Origin: CAG-488 sp051881315
Lineage (GTDB): Bacteria; Bacillota; Clostridia; Oscillospirales; Acutalibacteraceae
NCBI GenBank assembly: GCA_051881315.1
Contig: JBJEPQ010000032.1
Coordinates: 1-9,387, forward strand
Reading direction: 5' to 3'
DNA length: 9,387 nucleotides
Shown piece by piece: positions 1 through 8,000 of this stretch. The translations under genes were made by a program, and so were the position numbers. How positions within the stretch are numbered: position 1 is the first letter of the stretch; every line of letters starts with the position of its first letter. The notes below the pieces were generated by a model. The model had not been told where the DNA came from and did no database searches. It saw only the letters and a program-made list of their open reading frames with translations.

Positions 1-330
1 TTATTCCATTCAATTAAATCTACATAATTGTTTTTTTTAAATGCAAAAATGATTTACTTTTGCATTTTTAAAAATCTTTACATTCAACAAATCAACCTTT
101 TTTCAAGGAAACGAAAATATCTGTTATTCTAATTAAGAGATTATATCAAAACAGAAGATGTTTATTAGATAAGGTAGTAGCTAATCCATTAGTCATTCAG
201 GAAATAAAATCAATTTTTGACCGAATGTATATTTCCTTAGGTTGTAAATTTTGGTATATGCATCATTCCTTTACAAAAAAACTCATATGTTTTTCTTTTA
301 TCGAAATAATTGAGACATTCCGACCCGATC
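1..330. other. AT-rich stretch without a recognisable gene
   Basis: No open frame here reads as a known protein, and stops are frequent in all frames I followed. The only clear structure is the inverted repeat at 39-67. The base composition is visibly more AT-rich than the polymerase and dockerin genes to the right, as expected of an intergenic region upstream of a tRNA gene. Confidence 0.5.
39..67 (+). terminator. Perfect 10-bp inverted repeat, possible terminator
   Basis: AAATGCAAAA (39-48) and TTTTGCATTT (58-67) are exact reverse complements around a 9-nt loop, followed by TTA and more A/T. The stem is AT-rich and the U-tract short, so it is a weak intrinsic terminator at best. It could end a plus-strand gene lying left of the window. 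A T8 run (31-38) precedes it. Confidence 0.35.
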
Positions 331-359
331 TTGACAGCGGGGACATAAAATAGTATAAT
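331..359 (+). promoter_or_regulatory. Consensus sigma-70/SigA promoter for the tRNA
   Basis: TTGACA (331-336) and TATAAT (354-359) are both perfect consensus hexamers separated by 17 bp. Transcription would start near 366, about 18 bp before the mature tRNA 5' end, which fits a short tRNA leader removed by RNase P. Confidence 0.85.
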
Positions 360-383
360 AACCAAGTTGATATGCTAATATTT

Positions 384-460
384 CCGCACGTAGCATAATT
401 GGATAATGCATCAGATTCCGATTCTGACGACTGGGAGTTCGAACCTCTTCGTGCGGGCCA
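384..460 (+). tRNA. tRNA-Arg (anticodon CCG)
   Basis: All arms fold. The acceptor stem CCGCACG (384-390) pairs perfectly with CGTGCGG (450-456). The D stem is GCAT/ATGC (393-396/406-409) with a loop containing GG. The anticodon stem is TCAGA/TCTGA (411-415/423-427) around the loop TTCCGAT, with anticodon CCG at 418-420. The T arm is GGGAG/CTCTT (two G-U pairs) around TTCGAAC. G457 is the discriminator and CCA is encoded (458-460). It should read CGG arginine codons. It has its own promoter and terminator and is not in a tRNA cluster within the window. tRNA-Arg genes are frequent targets of tyrosine recombinases, and one such enzyme is encoded at the right end of the window. Confidence 0.95.
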
Positions 461-469
461 TACGAAAAC

Positions 470-517
470 GGGCTAAAAACCGCTATTCTACGCGTTTTTT
501 GGCTCTTTTTTCTTTTT
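470..517 (+). terminator. Intrinsic terminator after tRNA-Arg
   Basis: The arm at 470-483 (GGGCTAAAAACCGC) pairs with 492-505 (GCGTTTTTTGGCTC) with one mismatch and two G-U pairs, and is followed by TTTTTTCTTTTT. It lies 10 bp after the encoded CCA, so it ends the tRNA transcript. Confidence 0.8.
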
Positions 518-1025
518 AGCCAACGAAGTGAGCGGTGCAAATCTTTGCAATAATACGCATTAAACAGCAAAAAAAGTAAGTCTTTTTATAAGTCATTTTT
601 AGGCACAGGTAATTCTATGCTTTTTCAAGCGATTGTTTTCTGCCGTAGGTTTTCATAATTTACCGGTTGATGTGTGTGAACAGCCATGTACATCCTTGTT
701 TATGCCCGATATAACGTATTGATTTAGAAAATAATACAACTAACCGCAATAACGCAAGTATTAACGGTTGCAAACCCGGAGACCAATGTTCCGGTTGGAG
801 TAACTGCAAAAATGTCGCCTGCTTGGAATATCCGGACTTGCCAACGGTATATCACCAAAACACAGGGCTACACTTTGCCGGCAAAATCGGTTTATGTTAT
901 CAAGGCACAATCTCGTTTTAGACAATCTTTTCGTGGTATTTGGTGTGAATTATTTTCACCTTGCCGCTTGATAACAAGTAACGAGCCCCCACCCCAAAAG
1001 TGCCAAAAACTTTATAGGTATAAAT
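518..1025. other. Non-coding or decayed stretch, nothing recognised
   Basis: About 500 bp with no convincing gene on either strand. The longest open frames lack a well-placed ribosome binding site and read as no family I know; frequent stops break the others. Weak dyads occur around 744-796, for example AACCG with CGGTT and CCCGG with CCGG. If an element is integrated at the tRNA gene, this would be its left-end non-coding segment; that is inference only. Confidence 0.4.
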
Positions 1026-1055
1026 CAATCTCCGCAGATTGCTCCACGGAGATTG
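1026..1055 (-). terminator. Terminator of the Big_2 remnant
   Basis: CAATCTCCG (1026-1034) and CGGAGATTG (1047-1055) form a perfect 9-bp stem with a 12-nt loop, 15 bp past the stop codon of the minus-strand Big_2 fragment. On the minus strand the stem is followed by ATTTATA, a short U-rich tail, so efficiency is uncertain. Confidence 0.6.
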
Positions 1056-1069
1056 TGTCGGTTATTTAA

Positions 1070-1291
1070 TTAGTACCATATCCAGCCGAAGAGGACGATA
1101 ATGATAATCCATTGCCACCATGCCAAGGAGACGTTTACCTTGCAGGTGTCTGTTACAACATTGCCGTTTGCGTCGGTGACGGTACATGTGACAGTCGCCG
1201 AACCCGAGCCACGTTTTACCGCTGTTACCTTGCCGTTCCCGTCAACTCTTACAACGGATGTACCTATGAGGTATCTTTCAAACTGTATCAA
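1070..1291 (-). pseudogene. C-terminal remnant of a Big_2 (Ig-like) surface protein
   Basis: The frame carries the end of a bacterial Ig-like Big_2 domain: SVVRVDGNGKVTAV, then SATVTCTVTDANGNVV and a final CKVNV strand. A Trp-rich hydrophobic tail follows (AWWQWIIIIVLFGWIWY), a C-terminus I associate with large extracellular Big_2 proteins of gut Clostridia. Only about 60 residues look homologous. The first ~10 residues (IQFERYLIG) do not fit the domain, an in-frame stop lies directly upstream, no ribosome binding site precedes the possible TTG start, and there is no signal peptide. I therefore read it as the 3' end of a gene whose 5' part was deleted. A promoter and leader hairpin remain upstream and a terminator downstream. 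A short membrane peptide cannot be excluded. Confidence 0.65.
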
Positions 1292-1319
1292 TTATTAAAT
1301 GCTACATAACCTATGCTTC

Positions 1320-1362
1320 CGTTGGGCGAGCAATATCATATAGCTTTCGTACTCTCCCAACG
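1320..1362 (-). ncRNA. Structured 5' leader hairpin of the minus-strand transcript
   Basis: On the minus strand CGTTGGG (from 1362) pairs with CCCAACG (ending 1320), a perfect 7-bp outer stem. A nested stem AGCTATA/TATTGCT with one T-T mismatch and a TGA loop lies inside. The predicted start of the promoter at 1369-1396 is near 1362, so the hairpin would form the very 5' end of the RNA, a typical mRNA-stabilising or regulatory position. I do not recognise it as a known riboswitch class. Confidence 0.45.
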
Positions 1363-1368
1363 ATGTTA

Positions 1369-1396
1369 ATTATACCACTTATGTATTAAGTGTCAA
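1369..1396 (-). promoter_or_regulatory. Consensus promoter facing the Big_2 remnant
   Basis: Read on the minus strand, TTGACA (1396-1391) and TATAAT (1374-1369) are perfect hexamers with a 16-bp spacer. The only downstream gene is the truncated Big_2 fragment. The block before the -35 (ATTTTGTA) recurs before the -35 of the dockerin promoter at the other end of the window. Confidence 0.75.
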
Positions 1397-1429
1397 TACA
1401 AAATCAAAACAAAACGATACACTATACCA

Positions 1430-1476
1430 TCCCGTCAGGGCATTAAATCAAATGCTTTGGCGGGACTTTTTTATTT
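1430..1476 (+). terminator. Strong intrinsic terminator upstream of the polymerase gene
   Basis: A fully paired 15-bp stem: TCCCGTCAGGGCATT (1430-1444) with AATGCTTTGGCGGGA (1451-1465), three G-U pairs, 6-nt loop, then CTTTTTTATTTT. It blocks plus-strand read-through from the left, so the polymerase probably needs its own promoter between here and 1600. No plus-strand gene ends just before it, so it is either left over from a lost gene or an attenuator in a longer polymerase leader. Confidence 0.8.
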
Positions 1477-1499
1477 TATTTCCGGAACAAACGAAAGAA

Positions 1500-1528
1500 T
1501 TGTGAACTTATAGATTTATAGCGATAGA
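1500..1528 (+). promoter_or_regulatory. Candidate promoter of the polymerase gene
   Basis: TTGTGA (1500-1505) and GATAGA (1523-1528) are spaced by 17 bp, each matching four of six consensus positions. It lies between the upstream terminator and the polymerase start and would give a leader of roughly 90 nt. The match is weak compared with the other promoters in the window, and alternatives in this AT-rich stretch are possible. Confidence 0.3.
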
Positions 1529-1571
1529 AAAGCACAGCAAACAAATGTTCTCGTCTTACATATTTATTTAC

Positions 1572-1617
1572 GGAGGGGGATTTCAAACGCCTCCTTCAAA
1601 AATAAAGCGAAAGGAGG
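1572..1617 (+). promoter_or_regulatory. Polymerase leader: Shine-Dalgarno with competing pairings
   Basis: The ribosome binding site AAGGAGG (1611-1617) lies 7 nt before the TTG start at 1625 and decides that start. Upstream, CCTCCTT (1590-1596) is its exact complement and could sequester it in a 7-bp hairpin with a 14-nt loop. The same CCTCC can instead pair with GGAGG at 1572-1576, which would free the ribosome binding site. The complementarity is seen directly; a regulatory switch is inference. Confidence 0.5.
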
Positions 1618-1624
1618 AATTCTT

Positions 1625-4600
1625 TTGAACAAAGGATTCTTCGATAAAAAGTTTGAAGAGAATTTGAAAAGAGATTTTTGGATTCGGATACCGTCCGGCA
1701 GCACCCGAGATATTGACTATAATCAACGTTGCGCCGTGTACTTTAAAAAGCAAAAAATTGCGGAGAACTTAAAAACCTCCGCAATGAAAAAGCCCGAAAA
1801 CCCAGTAAAATCAAGGGTTTCGGACACCCCCAAAAATTTTCCCATGGTATATTGGGAAGGAGAGGGTGTGGGTGAGCCGTCGTCTTCTGCCCTCTCTTCC
1901 AAAGAACCCGGCGGTGATTGTAGTACCATTACTAAGTCGTTAAGATACGACTCCATTGGTTTTACTGGTGATGTGGCATCCCGTTATGTTATGGATTTCG
2001 ACTTCGTTAATGAAATGCAGAAAGACACAAACGAGATTGTCCTCCGTGCCGATTGCTTCTACATAGGGAGTCCTTCCAATGTTATCAGTTACAATTTCAG
2101 TTTCTATCTGAACGATTACTTAATCAGCATAATGTTCTTTGTCTTTGACGATATTGTTGACGGTTTGAGTTTGGATTATATGCTGGGCCGTGTTCTTGAT
2201 TATCTGGAGTGCCCTCGGGTTGACCGCCGAAAGTGTACTGTCTATAAGTACATACCCTGTCTGAGTCGTAAAGGTAATCCTATAGTAAAGGTCAGTAATA
2301 ATAAGACTGAAGCCGAGAAATCTGCTGTTTACGGTTTTGTTAAAGGTAAAGCAACATCTCAAACTATTGATGCATTGAAAGCTTCCAAGACTTCTGACGT
2401 CTTATCCGTACAAACCGATTACATTTACAAGGGTTATCCTAATATTTCAGTTACTCTGTTGCTCTGTTACGGTGAAAGGTTTCTTTCTTCTGTTGATTAT
2501 AAATCAAAGTACAGCTTTAATGTTTTGGCTTATAACAATTTCTTATGCCCCGTAAACAAAGGCTTATTCACAAACAAGCTAATCCGTAAAACAATTAAGT
2601 CTTATATAAGTCGAGGTTGGGATTTCCTTTATCTTGTAAATCTTAATATTCGTGATGTCGTTAATCATAACTGTACCGGTATTGATAATCTAACCCCTGA
2701 GGTTTGCGGTTATGTTGCCGGTTGTAAGTCTACCGATTTCAATTCTACAAAGTTCAAGTCAAATTTCAGTGAGGTTCTCGATGAAGTTCTCAAGTTTTCT
2801 CCTAAGCTTTATATGCAGTATTGCTGGGAGTATAATACTTCGGTTTTGCTGTTTATGGGAAAGCTCTGGGGCTTCAATAAAGTTATTCCAACCACAATTA
2901 CTTCAAGTGCCTGCAAGGTTGCAAAGATGCATATTTCGTCTCTTTTAAAAGTTGATAATGACAAGGATTATCTGGCTGTTTATTCCGGCTTCGTTAGGCG
3001 AAGCAAGAAGAACCACGATAACAACAGTGATACGTACTCTACCGATAAAGTTCTTCAATCTCTGAGTTACGAGTGCCATCAATTACAAACTATGGGTTCC
3101 CGGAGTTTTCGCGGCGGTTATAACGGATGTTTCAGTGTTGACGCAATGAACGGTTATGAGACCTTTGATATTGACGCAAATTCGGCTTACCCTACAGCTA
3201 TGGCTCTTGTTCCCGGTATTGATTATTCCCATCCTATCAAAAAGCATTATAAGGGATACAAGCTGAGTCTTGATGATTTTAAATTAGACGGTGAAACAAA
3301 TCCTATGACGCCAATCTTTGGATATGTAGTTTACGAGTTCCCGGAGGATTGTTTGTTTCCAAATCTTCCCCGTTATCGTGAGGATGATGAAGAAGCCCCC
3401 TGCTATCCTCGCAAAGAGACTAAGGAGGTTTGTTGCAGCGGTCCCGAATTGTTCACTGCTCTGATGAACGGTGCTCAAATTATAATGGTGGACGGTGTCC
3501 TCGCAAATGTTCTTCGTGATGAAAGCGGTAACATTGTCTATTTGTATCGTGACCTTGTTCGCTCTTTGGTTACGGCGCGTGTAGAGGCTGCCGAGCAATT
3601 CGGTAAGGGTAGTCTTGAAGAAAGATTGATGAAGCTGATTATCAATTCTTTATACGGAAAAATCGCTCAGAATGTCAGGGATATGTTTACGTCTGATGAT
3701 AACTCGACCGAGAGTGTAATAACCAACAATGCCTCCGCCAGTTTAATTACCTCTTTCGTCAGGTCTTTGCTGTTTTCTTCCTTCACCGCTATTCACTCTC
3801 ACGGATATAAAGTTTACAGCGCAACTACAGACGGTTTAATTACGGACATGCCTTTCTCTGATTTTAACAAGCTTTCTCTGTTCAGTTTCCGTGATTTGCT
3901 TTTGAAATCGAGAAGAGCAATAACCGGACAAGCTAATCCCGATATCTGGTCGGTTAAACACACTCAGAAAGACCTTCTGAATATATGCACCCGTGGTAAT
4001 GCCAGTCTTACTGTTGAGGATAAAGAACACGGTGTTCTCGGCGGTGTATTTGCACGGAACGGTGTCAGCTCTGTATATCCCGAATTGCCGAAAGATTGCC
4101 TTGTGAACAGAAAAGCTTTTATTTTAAACGTTGTTTCCAGAAAGGGTAAGGTTGACTCTTCATATAAAAAATATCCCACTCTTAAAGAAATCCAGAAGGG
4201 TTTTCCTTATTTGCCGAGCAATAAAGTAAAATCAATGAACATGGATTACGATATGAAGCGCAAGCCGATTAAAGAAACTTTAAGAGCCGATTATATGGAA
4301 ATAGACGGAATAAAGTACGAGGTAGCTCATATCGACACTGTTCCTTTTGAAAACAAGGAAGAATTTTTGAGATACAAAGAGGTGTCTGATAAACAGACTT
4401 GTATCAGAACAGTTGAACAGTGGAACCGCTTCTTTTTCGACCTTGAGGCCAAAGATGAAGGAGTATATTCAGGTCCCCGAAATACTGAAGATTATGAGTG
4501 GAAAATTCTTTGTGACTGTATTTCCGGATATCGTGCCGGTCTTTGGGATATTCCTTACCTTAATACCCCAAATCTTACGGTTAACGATAAAGTCAACTGG

Positions 4601-4996
4601 ATTCAATCGTTTAACAACAGCTCAACACGTACATACAACCGTAAATCATGGGACAAAGCAAGCGAGAAGAAAAGGCAAAATTCATTACTGCCTCAAAGTA
4701 TTCTGTCTTCTAAGCTTGAAGAATTATGCTCGTACTCCGCAAATCCCTTTAAAGAAACAGCAACACCGCCCAAAAAGGACAATGAAGATGAGGAGAGGTT
4801 TATAATGTTCGGTGACATAAAGGTTTACTTCGATGACGAAAACGAAAAGCTACTTGAAGATTCTCTTAAATCTCGTTATTATGAAAATCCTTATGAGGAA
4901 TCCTATGAGTGTTACTGTGTCGAAGAAGACTTCCGTGATGTTGATTACTCCGATGATGATTGTAATTCCGACTGGGAAGTAGATTTGCCTTACTAA
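1625..4996 (+). CDS. Family B DNA polymerase, protein-primed-like, 1123 aa
   Basis: A template-directed DNA polymerase of family B, most like the organellar/viral and protein-primed branch (phi29-type, DNA_pol_B_2). Motifs in order: FRGGYN at 495-500, equivalent to the YRGG motif between exonuclease and polymerase domains; motif A DANSAYP at 517-523 (metal Asp D517); motif B KLIINSLYGK at 670-679; motif C SATTDG at 732-737, where the usual DTD is TTD and only D736 remains; and a KxY-like KAF at 830-832. The A-to-B spacing resembles phi29 polymerase. The N-terminal ~490 residues occupy the exonuclease position, but I find no intact DxE exo I, and the likely exo III YxxxD reads YCWEY (399-403). 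The ~290 residues after KAF end in an acidic tail with 27 D/E in the last 72 residues. Start is TTG with a strong ribosome binding site. It appears monocistronic, between terminators. Likely role: replication of a mobile element. Terminal-protein or primer-independent priming cannot be decided here. Confidence 0.85.
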   Translation: MNKGFFDKKFEENLKRDFWIRIPSGSTRDIDYNQRCAVYFKKQKIAENLKTSAMKKPENPVKSRVSDTPKNFPMVYWEGEGVGEPSSSALSSKEPGGDCSTITKSLRYDSIGFTGDVASRYVMDFDFVNEMQKDTNEIVLRADCFYIGSPSNVISYNFSFYLNDYLISIMFFVFDDIVDGLSLDYMLGRVLDYLECPRVDRRKCTVYKYIPCLSRKGNPIVKVSNNKTEAEKSAVYGFVKGKATSQTIDALKASKTSDVLSVQTDYIYKGYPNISVTLLLCYGERFLSSVDYKSKYSFNVLAYNNFLCPVNKGLFTNKLIRKTIKSYISRGWDFLYLVNLNIRDVVNHNCTGIDNLTPEVCGYVAGCKSTDFNSTKFKSNFSEVLDEVLKFSPKLYMQYCWEYNTSVLLFMGKLWGFNKVIPTTITSSACKVAKMHISSLLKVDNDKDYLAVYSGFVRRSKKNHDNNSDTYSTDKVLQSLSYECHQLQTMGSRSFRGGYNGCFSVDAMNGYETFDIDANSAYPTAMALVPGIDYSHPIKKHYKGYKLSLDDFKLDGETNPMTPIFGYVVYEFPEDCLFPNLPRYREDDEEAPCYPRKETKEVCCSGPELFTALMNGAQIIMVDGVLANVLRDESGNIVYLYRDLVRSLVTARVEAAEQFGKGSLEERLMKLIINSLYGKIAQNVRDMFTSDDNSTESVITNNASASLITSFVRSLLFSSFTAIHSHGYKVYSATTDGLITDMPFSDFNKLSLFSFRDLLLKSRRAITGQANPDIWSVKHTQKDLLNICTRGNASLTVEDKEHGVLGGVFARNGVSSVYPELPKDCLVNRKAFILNVVSRKGKVDSSYKKYPTLKEIQKGFPYLPSNKVKSMNMDYDMKRKPIKETLRADYMEIDGIKYEVAHIDTVPFENKEEFLRYKEVSDKQTCIRTVEQWNRFFFDLEAKDEGVYSGPRNTEDYEWKILCDCISGYRAGLWDIPYLNTPNLTVNDKVNWIQSFNNSSTRTYNRKSWDKASEKKRQNSLLPQSILSSKLEELCSYSANPFKETATPPKKDNEDEERFIMFGDIKVYFDDENEKLLEDSLKSRYYENPYEESYECYCVEEDFRDVDYSDDDCNSDWEVDLPY

Positions 4997-5003
4997 AAGA
5001 ACT

Positions 5004-5038
5004 CCGGGAAGAGCCGAAGCCCTTCCCGGAAAGTTTTT
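5004..5038. terminator. Shared terminator between convergent genes
   Basis: CCGGGAAG (5004-5011) and CTTCCCGG (5022-5029) are perfect arms. On the minus strand the stem extends to 11 bp, including one G-U pair, closed by a UUCG tetraloop, and is followed by AGTTCTTTT. On the plus strand it is followed by AAAGTTTTT. It therefore serves both the polymerase gene and the dockerin gene, with the better fold for the dockerin transcript. Confidence 0.85.
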
Positions 5039-8000
5039 AAAAGATTTTTGTGAAGATTGTGTTTATAAGCTTGATAATGCTTTCAACAAAAGCGATTATC
5101 CTTGTAAAGAAGCTGTCGTTTTCGTCCTGTGTGGGAGTTTCGGCAGCATCCTCGCCGCCCATCTGGTCGATGAGGCTGAGATACTCGTTATACTCCGCAG
5201 AGGTTTCGAGAAGCTCCTCTGTCGGCTTGGTCTGGTCAACGCTTGAGAGCAGTACGCCTGCCTGATTAAGTAAGTCAACATCGAGCTGGTCGATAACTCC
5301 GTCGTGGTTGCAGTCAGCCGCCATCCATATGGCTTCTCCCACCTGCTCACGTGTCAACATTCCGTTTGCAAGGCAAGAAACAGTAATTGCGTCCTGTCCG
5401 TCATACCAGCCGTCACCGTCTATATCGCCGTAGATGAGCACGGTATACTTCCCTACAACGCTTCCGTCAATTTCAGATGTCACAACCAATGTCGTGCCTG
5501 TTCCTATATTTGATGACGTTGATTTATTCATTTTAACACTTACATTTTCGGCTTCAAGATATTCGCTCTCAAACGAAGCTTCGGCCAAGCCCGGTCTAAG
5601 TCCCGTGATATAGGTTAATCCGTCTAAAACTTCCGCCTTTGCTCCGTTTTTAAGCTCAAAGGTTAGATTTATCCGTCTTGCCTCAATTCCGGAACCGAAA
5701 TCACCGACAATCACTAAGGTTGTAAAATCCGTCGGGTAAAATCCCGCCGTAACCGTTCCGTCTGTATCCCCTGTTGCTTGATTGATGTAAGTTAGATTTT
5801 CTTCCGTAACTGTAAGAGTTTCGCCGAGATTTTTTACGGAATAAAGCATATATCTGTTACCCGAAACTCCGCCGAAGCTCGCCTTTCCTGAAGCAAAATT
5901 CACATCAACCTTTGTTCCCGAGAGAGCGACCCCGGTAGTTACAGTTTCGTTTTCTGTATCAGAGATAATTTCCGCTGTCTCCATACTTGCGGTTGAGATT
6001 GTGGATTTTTCCAATCTTAAAGCCGGCACAACGCCCCTGCTAGTGTAACTAACACCACCGTAGCCGTAGGTGCCGTACGTGTGGCCGTAGTTGTCGACGT
6101 AAGCGTCAAAATCATAATACATAGGAGAGCGAAGCCGCCACCCAGAATTACCGTTGCTAAACGTGAGAAGTCCCTGACACTTCGCATACTCCGTTCCTTT
6201 CAACAGCCTTGCCGTATCATTGGTGCTATATGATGAACTAAAGCCGTAGCTGCTGTTCAATACATCCCAATATGACAGAAGATAGATTTTATCATCAGTA
6301 TCTGCACTGTCATATTTGCTCTCATATGAACTCTTGTTTTCAAGATGTGTTTTTTTGATTTTGGATTGCTGTGATGCACTGAACGCCGTATTATAAAAAT
6401 CCTCATTCAGCCATTTTCTGATGCTGCTGTTTGCGTAGTCGCTTGCGTAATACGTCTTTTCCGCATCGCCGTAATAACAAGTACTGCCGTCGCTAATAGT
6501 AAAATTATTATACGCCTGGCTGTCGATTATTGTGTTGCACATCACAAGTCCCTCGCTTGCGTCAAGCACTCTCCACTCCAGCGGCTCATACTTAAAATAA
6601 TAAACATTATCAACATAATAACCGTTATCGTCCTGATACGTTTCGCCCGCAGATGTGTAGCCTGTGTAAATTGGTCTGAATTCGCTAAACGTCACTGCTC
6701 TGTATTTATTGCCGTTAAATACTATATCCGCATACTTCATATAATCCGAAGACTTCATCTGTCCGTCAGACAAACTTCCCGTGCCGCTGTAGTATTCATA
6801 CGATTTCCATGAAAGCGACTGCGAATTAAGTCCGTCAAGCAAAACTTCATCAGTCACTCTGCTTTGAGGATAACTACCGAACTTGATTATATCTCCGGTT
6901 TTTTCTCCGCCTGTCAAACCACCGTTTCCGGTATTGGGGTCATCCTTCGCCTTTATGTACGGGCACTTGCCCCAGCCAAATTTGTTATGGGTTATCGAGT
7001 AGTAAAAATCGGTTATAAACCAAGAAGTAGTATATTTGCCAAGCTCCCAGTGCCTTTCTTCCGAGTTATGCTTTTTGTTGCAAATCCAAACGTCAGCCTT
7101 GATTTCCAACTCAACCTTTATGTCTCCCGAAATGCAGGCATTGCAATCGTGATTCGGGTCAGTTAATACCTCCGAAGAGAGCGTCGCCGTGACCTTCGGC
7201 CCTACCGTAAGAGGCGTTTCAATGTTCACAATATGTCCGTCTATCAGGTTCAAATAAGGCTTCAGCTCTATTCCGATAAACAGTTCACCCTCAACCTTAA
7301 CCTCAGGCTTAAACTCCGGTTTTTCGTTAATTATATTCCAATCGCCGTTCTTTACCTCAACGCCCTGCCTGAAAGTAAGTGTTCCCGAAACGGTAGCTAC
7401 AATTTTTAAATCTACCTTAATTCCGATTGCTGCACCGACGCTTATAATTTTAAAAAATGTAGCCTCAAACTTTCCAAGCTTAAAGGTGTGTTCAAATTCA
7501 GTTCCGACTTCCAATGTTACTCCAGCTTCTCCGGACACGGTAAAGCTGATTTCTTTATATTTTTTTGCGATATAAATTTTAAAATCCACCTTTAAATTAA
7601 CATCGGCTTTAACACTTGCAAGAACCTTTAAATCATCGTCGTTCCAATCTTTTTCGGAATCAGGAGTGTCCTTTACTTCTAAGCCCTCTTTATTAATGTG
7701 ATGGATAATCTGAAAGCCTCTTGTTCCGTTTTCTTTTTCCTTATATTTTATCTCGAATGAGGCATCAAAGAACTCAAGACTTGCTTCCTGTTCAATCTTT
7801 TTCGCCTTTTGCTGTCCGGCGCTCTGAGCCGAAAGCTCCCTCTGAATTTCTGAGGAATCTATTTTGATATAGTCAAAAGCATCCTCAAGTTCAAAAACAT
7901 CGGAAACGATTGTTGCCTTTGTGCCGTCAATGTCGATTGTTTTTACCTTGATAACCTCGTCGATTCCGTCCAAGCCTCGGAAATAAAATACGTCGCCGGG

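Noticed and set aside
298..570. 90-residue open frame on the minus strand
   Set aside because: It runs antisense through the tRNA-Arg gene and its terminator, has no recognisable domain, and its Arg/Ser-rich sequence is the usual by-product of tRNA and stem-loop DNA.
812..1069. 85-residue open frame on the plus strand
   Set aside because: The nearest GGAG is 13 nt before the ATG, the sequence matches nothing I know, and it runs through the terminator hairpin of the minus-strand Big_2 remnant.
1101..1309. Two overlapping 65-residue plus-strand frames
   Set aside because: They are antisense to the Big_2 domain fragment, which gives a clear family match on the minus strand.
4436..4447. FDLE near residue 938 of the polymerase as an exonuclease exo I motif
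   Set aside because: It lies after the palm motifs, whereas exo I must lie N-terminal to the polymerase domain; a chance match.
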